Part shown: positions 1 to 6,412 of the stretch, in pieces | Layout of the letters: each line of letters begins with the position of its first letter | How positions within the stretch are numbered: position 1 is the first letter of the stretch | NCBI RefSeq assembly: GCF_013408305.1 | Contig: NZ_JACBZS010000001.1 | Location: 1,612,001-1,676,000, forward strand | DNA: 64,000 bases | Direction: 5' to 3' | Source of the DNA: Naumannella cuiyingiana | Lineage (GTDB): Bacteria; Actinomycetota; Actinomycetes; Propionibacteriales; Propionibacteriaceae | The notes under the pieces: model-generated | Databases searched by the model: none | Told to the model about the DNA's origin: nothing | What the model saw: the letters and a program-made list of their open reading frames with translations, nothing else | Program-made: the position numbers and the translations under genes

Positions 1-552
1 GGCCGCCCGGTCGGCGTCGGTCGCATTCTCCAGCGCCTGCTTCATCCCGGCGAAGCGTTGATCAAGGGCCTCCCGCCCGAGCAGGTCCTTGATCTTGGCG
101 TAGTCGGCGCGGGCGTCGGAGCTGCGCCAGTCATAGTCGGCCAGCTCGTTCACCGCGGCGGCGGTCTGGCCGGGCAGGTTCTCCAGCTGCAGCTCGGCGA
201 ACCGGGCGTCGTCGTCGAGGTCGCGGGCGAGCTGTTTGCGCTCGTTCAGCACCGCGGAGTCCAGCAGTTGGCGTACCTGGCGCATCGTGCCGTCGAGATT
301 GTTGCGGCGCAGCAGCTCGGAGCGCCGCCGGGCGACCTGCGCGGCAAGATCATCCAGGCCGCGCTGGTCGGCGCCGCCGCGGCGGAGGAACTCGCGCAGC
401 GCGTGCTCCGGCGAGTAGCCGGCCATCACGTCCTCGCCGACCGCCGCCAGCGCCTCGCCGAGGTCCACGGGTGGCGCGAGCGGATCCGGGCCCCCGGCGT
501 ACCGGCCGTAGCGGGCGCGGTGCGGATCGGGGCGCGAGCGCGGGCCGGGCAT
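1..552 (-). CDS. VWA-domain (CoxE/ChlD-like) protein, N-terminal part
   Basis: Only the first 184 codons are in the window; the gene runs off the left edge. Reading from the ATG at 552 gives an open frame starting MPGPRSRPDPHRARYGRYAGG, with a helical, charged region (RRRSELLRRNNLDGTMRQVRQLL) typical of the segment that precedes the von Willebrand A domain in proteins paired with MoxR/ChlI AAA ATPases. The VWA/MIDAS part itself is not visible. It lies 2 nt downstream of the AAA ATPase stop codon, so the two are almost certainly co-transcribed and probably work as a chelatase- or chaperone-like complex. The family call rests mainly on this pairing. Confidence 0.75.
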   Translation of the reverse strand, partial: MPGPRSRPDPHRARYGRYAGGPDPLAPPVDLGEALAAVGEDVMAGYSPEHALREFLRRGGADQRGLDDLAAQVARRRSELLRRNNLDGTMRQVRQLLDSAVLNERKQLARDLDDDARFAELQLENLPGQTAAAVNELADYDWRSSDARADYAKIKDLLGREALDQRFAGMKQALENATDADRAA

Positions 553-554
553 GA

Positions 555-1958
555 TCACGCCTCCCCGTACAGGGTGGTCCGGCCGTCGCTGTCCTTGGAG
601 ATCCGGCGGGCGAGATACAGGCCCTCCAGCGCCAGCTCGATCGCCGAGGCACGCTCGCCCGGCCCGGTCGCGCCGGCGCGCTCGGCGATCTCGTCGTAGA
701 GCTCGGACTCCCCCAGCACCGGCAACCCGGCGAGCAGATCGGCGGCCGAGACCCGGTCGCCGGTGGTGATCGTCGCGCCGTCGGAGATCGCGTCCACGAG
801 CAGCCGGAAATCCAACCCACGAAAGGTTTCCCGGGCGGTCTCGGCGGTGGCGGTACGCAGCAGATGCTCCAGGATGACCCGCTCGCGCCCCTCCTCGCCG
901 CTCTCGAACTCGACCTTGCCGCCGAGCACGTCGAGCACGGTTCCAAGATCGACCACCCGGGCCACCGCCGCCTCCTCGCCGAGCACGGTGGCGCGGTGCA
1001 GCGCGGCCGCGGCCACGGTCTCCGCGGCGGCGATGGAGAACCGCGCCGAGACCCCGGAGCGCTGGTCGACCGAACTGGAGTCGCGCAGCTCGCGGGTGAA
1101 CCGGGCGATGATCTCGATCAGCGGCTCGGGCACCTCGGCGACCAGCTCGGCCTCCTGGCGTACCACCGCGACCTCCTCGGCCAGCTCGACCGGGTAGTGG
1201 GTGCGCACCTCGGCGCCGAAGCGGTCCTTCAGCGGGGTGATGATCCGGCCGCGGTTGGTGTAGTCCTCGGGGTTGGCGCTCGCCACCACGAGCACGTCCA
1301 GCGGCAGCCGGACGAGATAGCCGCGGATCTGGATGTCGCGCTCCTCCATCACGTTCAGCATCGCCACCTGGATCCGCTCGGCCAGGTCGGGCAGCTCGTT
1401 GATCGCGACGATGCCGCGGTGGGAGCGCGGGATCAGCCCGTAGTGGATCGTCTCCGGATCGCCCAGCGAGCGGCCCTCGGCGACCTTCATCGGGTCGACA
1501 TCGCCGACCAGGTCGGCCACGGAGGTGTCGGGGGTCGCCAGCTTCTCGGCGTACCGCTCCGAGCGGTGACGCCAGACGACCGGCAGGTCGTCGCCGAGCG
1601 CGGCCGCGCGCCGGATCGAGGCGGCGGTGATCGGCTCGAAGGGGTGCTCGCCCAGCTCGGAGCCGTCGATCACCGGCGTCCACTCGTCGAGCAGGTTGCC
1701 GAGCGTGCGGAGCAGCCGGGTCTTGCCCTGGCCGCGCTCGCCGAGCAACACGATGTCGTGGCCGGCGAGGATCGCCCGCTCGACCTGGGGGATGACGGTG
1801 CCGGCGAAGCCGTGCAGGCCGGGCCAGGGATCGTCGCCGCGGGCGAGCGCGGCGAGCAGGTTGTCGCGGAGTTCGGTACGCAGGGGCTTGGCGGTGTGGC
1901 CCGAGGCACGCAGCTCACCAACGGTGGTGGCATCGGGCCGGGTGGTGGTTTCGGCCAT
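555..1958 (-). CDS. MoxR/ChlI-like AAA+ ATPase
   Basis: A 467-residue AAA+ ATPase of the magnesium-chelatase/MoxR class. Walker A is GERGQGKT (about residues 73-80), Walker B is IVAINELP (183-190), sensor 1 is around SANPEDYTNRG (227-237) and an arginine-finger-like LKDRFG follows near 243-248. Such proteins use ATP to remodel partners, usually together with a VWA-domain protein, which is encoded 2 nt downstream here. I chose ATG at 1958; a TTG four codons upstream (1970) abuts the GGGGGAG sequence and is too close to it for normal initiation. The exact client is unknown. Chelation of Mg is unlikely because no tetrapyrrole genes are nearby. Confidence 0.9.
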   Translation of the reverse strand: MAETTTRPDATTVGELRASGHTAKPLRTELRDNLLAALARGDDPWPGLHGFAGTVIPQVERAILAGHDIVLLGERGQGKTRLLRTLGNLLDEWTPVIDGSELGEHPFEPITAASIRRAAALGDDLPVVWRHRSERYAEKLATPDTSVADLVGDVDPMKVAEGRSLGDPETIHYGLIPRSHRGIVAINELPDLAERIQVAMLNVMEERDIQIRGYLVRLPLDVLVVASANPEDYTNRGRIITPLKDRFGAEVRTHYPVELAEEVAVVRQEAELVAEVPEPLIEIIARFTRELRDSSSVDQRSGVSARFSIAAAETVAAAALHRATVLGEEAAVARVVDLGTVLDVLGGKVEFESGEEGRERVILEHLLRTATAETARETFRGLDFRLLVDAISDGATITTGDRVSAADLLAGLPVLGESELYDEIAERAGATGPGERASAIELALEGLYLARRISKDSDGRTTLYGEA

Positions 1959-1986
1959 GACACCATCCAACTCCCCCGGTCAAGGG

Positions 1987-2008
1987 CAGGTCCGGATGGC
2001 CGGACCTG
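1987..2008. promoter_or_regulatory. Perfect 9-bp inverted repeat, possible operator
   Basis: CAGGTCCGG-atgg-CCGGACCTG is a perfect dyad 29 nt upstream of the AAA ATPase start and about 20 nt before a TAACGT hexamer at 2030-2035 that could drive the small gene at 2070. It could be a regulator binding site or a hairpin in the ATPase leader. No second copy was noticed in the window. Confidence 0.4.
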
Positions 2009-2069
2009 TCGATCAGCGACTCACGTCGCTAACGTCTCGTGATGTCGGCGGGGACGAAAGGTGCGTGGG

Positions 2070-2246
2070 ATGAGCGAGAACGAGTGGGTCGACGGCGGAC
2101 CGCCAGGACCGGAGCGTGATCCGGCGCAGCGCGACGAGATTCGGCACGACCGGTTCGTCAGCGACCCGAGTGATTTCGTGATCCTGCCGAGCAGGGACGA
2201 GCTCAAGGGTCGCGAAGAACCGGTCGAGGATCATCGAGATCGATGA
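2070..2246 (+). CDS. Small acidic hypothetical protein
   Basis: A 58-residue charged protein (begins MSENEWVDGG, contains FVSDPSDFVILPSRDELKG). ATG at 2070 was chosen because GAAAGG lies about 8 nt upstream; a GTG at 2061 in the same frame has no such site. A TAACGT hexamer at 2030-2035 could be its -10 element. There are no membrane segments, signal peptide or cysteines. Its end overlaps the convergent MFS gene by 16 nt. I do not recognise the family; the ribosome site and promoter-like hexamer argue that it is expressed. Confidence 0.5.
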   Translation: MSENEWVDGGPPGPERDPAQRDEIRHDRFVSDPSDFVILPSRDELKGREEPVEDHRDR

Positions 2247-3511
2247 CCTGACACGCGCTTTCCCCCGAGCGGTTGCGATCGACCGGTGGTACGCCCGAGC
2301 CACGCGCTGGCGGCGACGCCGATCAGGGCGGCGAGGGCGAGCGCGCCCAGCAGGTTGACGCCCGGGTAGCCGGCCGCGCCGAGCACGGGGCCCGCCAGCG
2401 CGGCGAGCAGCGCGGCGCCGAGCGACATCACCGAGTCGACCGCGCCCTGCAGGCGTACCCGGCGCTCGCCGCTCGCCCCGGCGCTGACCAGCGCGGACCC
2501 GCCGATCAGGCAGGCCGACCAGCCGAGGCCGAGCAGGCCGAGCGCGATCATCAGTTGCACGGGCGCCGCGCCCTCGGTCGGCGCGAACGCGCCGGTGAGG
2601 AAGGCCGCCAGGAAGATGATCATGCCGACGCCGACCACGGCGGGGGCGCCCAGCCGGTCGGCGAGGATGCCGAACAGGGGGCTGGCCGCGTACATCCCGA
2701 GCACGTGGATGCTGATCGTCAGCCCGATGATCGTCAGGGTCATGCCGCGGTCGTACATGTGCACCGGGGTCATCACCATCACCGCGACCATCATCGAGTG
2801 CCCGGCGATGGCGGCCGTGATTCCCAATCGGACAAGTCGATCGCGCCACGCCTCGGCGAGCAGGCGCCACGACGACACCCGCTCGCCGTTCTGATCATCC
2901 GCGGCGGCCGGGTGGTCGGCGGGCGGGCTGGTCGCGATGATCGCCGCCGCGGCGGCGAATGCCAGCAGCGCGAGGGCGAACGGGCCCGCGGGGTCCGGGA
3001 TGCCGAGCCGTACGCCGAGCGCGGCCGCCGGCTCGGCGAGGTTGGGACCGAGCACGGCGCCGATCGTGGTCGCCCAGACCACGATGGACAGCGCGCGGCT
3101 CTCGTGACCGGGCCGGGCATGATCACCGGCGGCGTAGCGCGCCTGGAGACCGGCGGCGGTGGCCGCGCCGAATCCGATCATCCCGATCAGCAGCAGCCAG
3201 AACCAGCCGGCGAAGGCCGCCGCCAGCACCAGCGCGGCGCCCGCCGCCGCGATCGCCAGCCCACCGGCGAGCCCGGCGCGCCGGCCCCGCCGCGCCGACA
3301 GCCCGGCCAGCGGTCCGGCCGCGATCCCGGCGCCGACGATGGAGGCGGTCGAGGCCAGCCCGCCGGCCGCGCTGGTGCCCGCGAGCTGCTGGGCAAGCAC
3401 GCCACCCACCGAGACGCCCGTCGCCACGCCCACCCCGCCGAGCACCTGGCCCGTGATCAACGCGCCCATCGCGCGCCGGCGTACCCGCGTGGTCACCGGC
3501 GCCGAGGTCAT
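2231..3511 (-). CDS. MFS transporter
   Basis: A 426-residue protein with about 12 hydrophobic segments in two six-helix halves separated by a hydrophilic loop near residues 198-215 (ATSPPADHPAAADDQNGERV). The glycine-rich, alanine-rich helices and the conserved helix-2/3 loop basic pair (ARRGRRAG) fit a major facilitator superfamily drug or metabolite exporter of the inner membrane. The substrate cannot be read from sequence. The start at 3511 is supported by TAGGTT on the minus strand six bases before the ATG, a leaderless arrangement seen repeatedly here. The gene is convergent with the small ORF at 2070 and is followed upstream by a MerR gene on the same strand, which might control it. Confidence 0.85.
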   Translation of the reverse strand: MTSAPVTTRVRRRAMGALITGQVLGGVGVATGVSVGGVLAQQLAGTSAAGGLASTASIVGAGIAAGPLAGLSARRGRRAGLAGGLAIAAAGAALVLAAAFAGWFWLLLIGMIGFGAATAAGLQARYAAGDHARPGHESRALSIVVWATTIGAVLGPNLAEPAAALGVRLGIPDPAGPFALALLAFAAAAAIIATSPPADHPAAADDQNGERVSSWRLLAEAWRDRLVRLGITAAIAGHSMMVAVMVMTPVHMYDRGMTLTIIGLTISIHVLGMYAASPLFGILADRLGAPAVVGVGMIIFLAAFLTGAFAPTEGAAPVQLMIALGLLGLGWSACLIGGSALVSAGASGERRVRLQGAVDSVMSLGAALLAALAGPVLGAAGYPGVNLLGALALAALIGVAASAWLGRTTGRSQPLGGKRVSGHRSR

Positions 3512-3517
3512 GCCCGG

Positions 3518-3523
3518 AACCTA
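3518..3523 (-). promoter_or_regulatory. -10 element, leaderless MFS gene
   Basis: TAGGTT on the minus strand, followed by six bases and then the ATG of the MFS gene at 3511. The predicted transcript start is therefore at or next to the start codon. No clear -35 is visible. Confidence 0.5.
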
Positions 3524-3551
3524 CGACCACGGTTCGGGGCGACACAATCCC

Positions 3552-3920
3552 TTATCGCGCGGCCCGTTCGGCGCCGTCCAGCTCGGTGAGGCGGGCGCGG
3601 ATCAAGCGCCGGGAGGCGCGCAGCTCACGCAACTTCGCCTCGATCGTCGCCAACTGGCGGCGCAGCAGCGCGGCCCGCTCCTCGGGCGCCATGGTGCCGT
3701 CGGCCCAGTGCGCGAGTTCGGTGCGCATCTGCCGCAGCGAGAACCCCGCCTGCTGGCCGATCCGGATCAGCCGGATTCGCGCGGACGCGCCCTCGGTGAA
3801 CTCGCGATAGCCGTTCGGCGCGCGCACCACATGATCGGGATCGAACAGGTCGAGGCGCTCGTAGTGTCGGATCATGGCCGTCGACATCCCGTGCCGGCGG
3901 GCCAGCTCGCCGATCTGCAT
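3552..3920 (-). CDS. MerR-family transcriptional regulator
   Basis: A 122-residue regulator with the MerR N-terminal winged helix (MQIGELARRHGMSTAMIRHY, residues 1-20, then ERLDLF), the second basic region NGYREF, and a C-terminal dimerisation coiled coil ending in a charged tail. It lacks the conserved cysteines of metal-sensing members, so a small organic ligand or redox-independent signal is more likely. AGGAGG directly abuts an upstream ATG at 3926 but sits 6 nt before the ATG at 3920, which decides the start. It is divergent from the DUF998 gene, with a MerR-type operator between them, and is also upstream of the MFS gene on the same strand. Confidence 0.88.
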   Translation of the reverse strand: MQIGELARRHGMSTAMIRHYERLDLFDPDHVVRAPNGYREFTEGASARIRLIRIGQQAGFSLRQMRTELAHWADGTMAPEERAALLRRQLATIEAKLRELRASRRLIRARLTELDGAERAAR

Positions 3921-3951
3921 CCGCATCCTCCTGAGCCCGTGAAGTCGCCGC

Positions 3952-3982
3952 TTGACCTTGCAATTGTTACAAGCTCTAGCGT
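3952..3982 (+). promoter_or_regulatory. MerR-type promoter with 19-bp spacer and dyad
   Basis: TTGACC (3952-3957) and TAGCGT (3977-3982) are separated by 19 bp, the stretched spacing characteristic of MerR-activated promoters. The spacer contains the dyad CTTGnAAnnnTTnCAAG (3957-3973). TAGCGT lies 7 nt before the ATG of the DUF998 gene at 3990. The divergent merR gene begins 32 nt upstream, making this the probable operator for that regulator. Confidence 0.7.
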
Positions 3983-3989
3983 CCCCGGC

Positions 3990-4586
3990 ATGGACATCTC
4001 ACGAGCAACCATCTCCCGACCCGGCACAGCGGTGATCGCCGCCGGCGCGGTCGTCGGGATCGGTACGCAGGCGCTAGCCGCGGCCGCCTGGCCGGGCTAC
4101 GACCCGCTGGCCCGGACCATCAGTTCCCTGGGCACGGCGGCCTCGCCGTGGCACGCGCTGGTCAATGCGGTATTCGTGATCAACGCCCTCGCGCTCGCGG
4201 GCGGCGGGATCGTGCTGGTGGTCGCGGGACGCGGCCCGGTCCGCGCCGGCTCGGTGCTGATCGCGATCGCGGGCGCGTTGGGACTGCTGGTGGCGGCGGT
4301 ACCCGAGGACGCGAATCTCGCCCTGCACAGCATCGGCGCGCTGAACCTCCCGCTCGCCGGCATCGGCCTGCTGCTGATCGGCGCCGGGCTGCTGCGGGGC
4401 GGCCGCCCGCGGCTCGGGGCCACGGCGGTGGCTGCCGGCGTCCTGGGCCTGGTCGGAACGGTGCTCTTCGTGGCGATCCAGGCCGGCGCGCCCCTCGGGG
4501 CGTACCCCGGTCTGGTCGAGCGGGCGATCAGCTATCCGGCCAAGGTGTGGTTCGTTGCCGCAGCGCTGGCCGGTGGCCGCCGCTGA
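3990..4586 (+). CDS. DUF998-type membrane protein
   Basis: A 198-residue integral membrane protein with about six hydrophobic helices and short loops (for example LARTISSLGTAASPWHALVN). The early motif YDPLARTISSLG and the conserved loop regions match DUF998 proteins, whose function is unknown. ATG at 3990 is fixed by the -10 hexamer 7 nt upstream, a leaderless signal. It is divergent from a MerR gene whose predicted operator overlaps its promoter, so it is likely the regulated target. A lipid- or drug-stress role would be typical guesswork for such a pair and is not shown by the sequence. Confidence 0.8.
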   Translation: MDISRATISRPGTAVIAAGAVVGIGTQALAAAAWPGYDPLARTISSLGTAASPWHALVNAVFVINALALAGGGIVLVVAGRGPVRAGSVLIAIAGALGLLVAAVPEDANLALHSIGALNLPLAGIGLLLIGAGLLRGGRPRLGATAVAAGVLGLVGTVLFVAIQAGAPLGAYPGLVERAISYPAKVWFVAAALAGGRR

Positions 4587-4595
4587 TGGGCCCAG

Positions 4596-4693
4596 CGCAC
4601 TTTTCTGGCTCGGAGCCCGAGCCGGGTCGCGCACCGCCGCGAGATGGCGGGCGCCGCCCGGGCGGCCCTGGCGCTCCGAGCCAGAAAAGTGCG
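4596..4693. repeat. 21-bp perfect inverted repeat with 56-nt loop
   Basis: Arms 4596-4616 and 4673-4693 are exact reverse complements (arm begins CGCACTTTTCTGGCTCGGAG). The 56-nt interior is GC-rich and partly self-complementary. It lies between the convergent DUF998 and ohr genes, so it may end transcription from both sides, each arm having a TTTT or AAAA run. Its length and perfect arms also fit a small dispersed intergenic repeat. I saw no second copy in the window. Confidence 0.7.
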
Positions 4694-4710
4694 ATCCGGA
4701 GGAGCCTCGG

Positions 4711-5133
4711 TCAGGACGGGTTGGCCGAGACGGCGATGTTGCCGCGGGTCGCCTTGGAGTACGGGCACATCTGGTGCGCCTTCTCCACCAGCTCGCGGGC
4801 GACATCCTCCTCGACGCCCGGAATGTCTGCGACCAGGTCGACCGCGAGCCCGAAGCCGCTGTCGGTCTTGCCGAAGCTGACCTTGGCGGTCACGGTCGAC
4901 TCGCTGACATCGAGCCCATCGGCCTTGGCGACGGCGTTCAGGGCGCCGGAGAAGCAGGAGGCGTACCCGGCCGCGAACAGCGTCTCGGGATTGGCCTTCG
5001 GGTCGCTCGTGCTGCCGGGCTTGCCCAGCGGCAGGTCGATCACCTGATCCTCGCTGGTGACCCGTCCCTCGCGGCCGCCCTTGGCGGTGGCGGCGGTGGT
5101 GTAGACGACTTCGGTGACTTCCTCGAGCGGCAT
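4711..5133 (-). CDS. ohr: Organic hydroperoxide resistance protein (Ohr/OsmC family)
   Basis: A 140-residue peroxidase that reduces organic hydroperoxides in the cytoplasm using a reactive cysteine pair. Both cysteines are visible: Cys60 in GYASCFSGAL and Cys123 in HQMCPYSKATRGN. The catalytic Arg (Arg21 in GGREGRV) and Glu (Glu50 in NPETLFAAG) that organise the Ohr active site are in the expected places, which favours Ohr over OsmC. Length is normal for the family. GAGGGAG precedes the ATG at 5133 with good spacing. No OhrR-type MarR regulator is adjacent. The 3' end faces the 21-bp inverted repeat. Confidence 0.93.
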   Translation of the reverse strand: MPLEEVTEVVYTTAATAKGGREGRVTSEDQVIDLPLGKPGSTSDPKANPETLFAAGYASCFSGALNAVAKADGLDVSESTVTAKVSFGKTDSGFGLAVDLVADIPGVEEDVARELVEKAHQMCPYSKATRGNIAVSANPS

Positions 5134-5228
5134 GGCGCTCCCTCTCTGATCGGTGGTGATCGCCCGGTGGGGGGTGATCGGCTTCCACGCTAGCCGGAGC
5201 GATCACGCGACCCGTCTCCGCCCGCCGC

Positions 5229-5234
5229 TAGGTT
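5229..5234 (+). promoter_or_regulatory. -10 element, leaderless nfo
   Basis: TAGGTT followed by six bases and the nfo ATG at 5241, with no ribosome site between them. Confidence 0.5.
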
Positions 5235-5240
5235 GGATCC

Positions 5241-6035
5241 ATGACCAGCATGGGCGCCCACGTCGACCAGACCGACCCGGTGGCGGAGGCGCAGGCCCGC
5301 GAGGCGCAACTGTCGCAGTTCTTCCTGGGCGACCCGCAGTCCTACAAGAAACCGGAAGTCAGGTACGCCGGCGGCGCCGACGCCCTGCGCGCCGCCGCCG
5401 AGGCAGCCGGAGTCGCGCTCTACGTGCACGCGCCGTACCGGATCAACGTCGCCTCGACCAACAACCGGATCCGCATCCCGAGCCGCAAGCTGCTCGACCA
5501 GACGATGCAGGCGGCGGCCTCGATCGGCGCCGCCGGGGTGATCGTGCACGCCGGCCACGTCGGCAACGACGACGACCCCGAGGCCGGCTTCGACAACTGG
5601 CGCAAGGCCGTCGAGCGGATGGAGCTGCCGGTCCCGATGCTGATCGAGAACACCGCCGGCGGCGACAACGCGATGGCCCGCCGCCTGGACCGGATCGCGC
5701 GACTCTGGGAGACGGTCGCGGCGGCCGACGACACGGGCCGGGTCGGCTTCTGCCTGGACACCTGCCACGCCCACGCCGGCGGCAACGAGCTGGCCGGGCT
5801 GGTCGAGCGGATCATGGCGATCACCGGGCGGATCGACCTGATCCATGCCAACGATTCCCGCGACGCCTTCGACTCCGGCGCGGACCGGCACACCAACCTC
5901 GGCGCCGGGCACTGCGACCCCGACGGCCTCGCCGAGACCGCGCTGACCGCCGGCGCGCCCATCGTCGTGGAGACCCCGGGCGGAGTCGAGGGCCACGTCG
6001 CCGATCTGGCGTGGCTGCGCGAGCGCGCCACCTGA
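5241..6035 (+). CDS. nfo: Deoxyribonuclease IV (endonuclease IV)
   Basis: A 264-residue AP endonuclease of the xylose-isomerase-like TIM-barrel family that cuts 5' of abasic sites in base-excision repair. All zinc-ligand motifs can be followed: His in LYVHAPYRIN, His in IVHAGHVG, Glu in LIENTAGG, Asp/His in GFCLDTCHAHAGG, His in LIHANDSR, Asp/His in GADRHTNLGAGH and the final Glu in IVVETPGG. It is slightly short compared with the usual 280 residues. The start at 5241 is supported by the leaderless TAGGTT. It stands alone as a transcription unit. Confidence 0.93.
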   Translation: MTSMGAHVDQTDPVAEAQAREAQLSQFFLGDPQSYKKPEVRYAGGADALRAAAEAAGVALYVHAPYRINVASTNNRIRIPSRKLLDQTMQAAASIGAAGVIVHAGHVGNDDDPEAGFDNWRKAVERMELPVPMLIENTAGGDNAMARRLDRIARLWETVAAADDTGRVGFCLDTCHAHAGGNELAGLVERIMAITGRIDLIHANDSRDAFDSGADRHTNLGAGHCDPDGLAETALTAGAPIVVETPGGVEGHVADLAWLRERAT

Positions 6036-6113
6036 GGCACTAAGGCACCCCCGCCCGCTCTGAGGTAGCCGCATCCCGGCAACTGTGGGCATCTGCCCGA
6101 TGTGCGACCCCCT

Positions 6114-6128
6114 GCCTCAGCACGAGGC
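6114..6128. promoter_or_regulatory. Short inverted repeat before small ORF
   Basis: GCCTC-agcac-GAGGC lies 9 nt before the ATG at 6137. It overlaps the position expected for a -10 element (GAGGCT, 7 nt before the ATG), so it could be an operator or hairpin controlling the small protein and the large regulator coupled to it. Confidence 0.35.
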
Positions 6129-6136
6129 TTGGGGAC

Positions 6137-6412
6137 ATGAACGATTTCGAAGCCAAGCTCCTCACCGAGGCCCGGATCAACGACTTCCTGACCGAGGCGG
6201 CCGACGACCGCCTGGCCCGTGAGGCCACCCGTGGGCGCCGGACCTGGTGGCGGCATTTCGCCGACGCGCTCGCCTCCGCGACGGGCGGTACGCCGACCGC
6301 CCGCGCCTCGCGCACCGAAGCCCGCTCCTCGCGCGCCGACGCCGCCGCCTCGCGTACCGATGCTCGCACCGCGAAAACCCCGCTGCGTGGTCACCTGCCC
6401 GTGGCACGATGA
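6137..6412 (+). CDS. Ala/Arg-rich small hypothetical protein
   Basis: A 91-residue protein. The first 50 residues are a normal amphipathic-looking sequence (MNDFEAKLLTEARINDFLTE), followed by a low-complexity basic tail with a loose repeat of A-S-R-T-(E/D)-A-R units (residues about 54-83). There is no signal peptide or membrane helix. Its stop codon overlaps the ATG of the ATPase-LuxR regulator by 4 nt, so the two are translationally coupled. That coupling is the best evidence that it is real. I do not recognise a family; a partner or leader role for the regulator is only a guess. Confidence 0.55.
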   Translation: MNDFEAKLLTEARINDFLTEAADDRLAREATRGRRTWWRHFADALASATGGTPTARASRTEARSSRADAAASRTDARTAKTPLRGHLPVAR

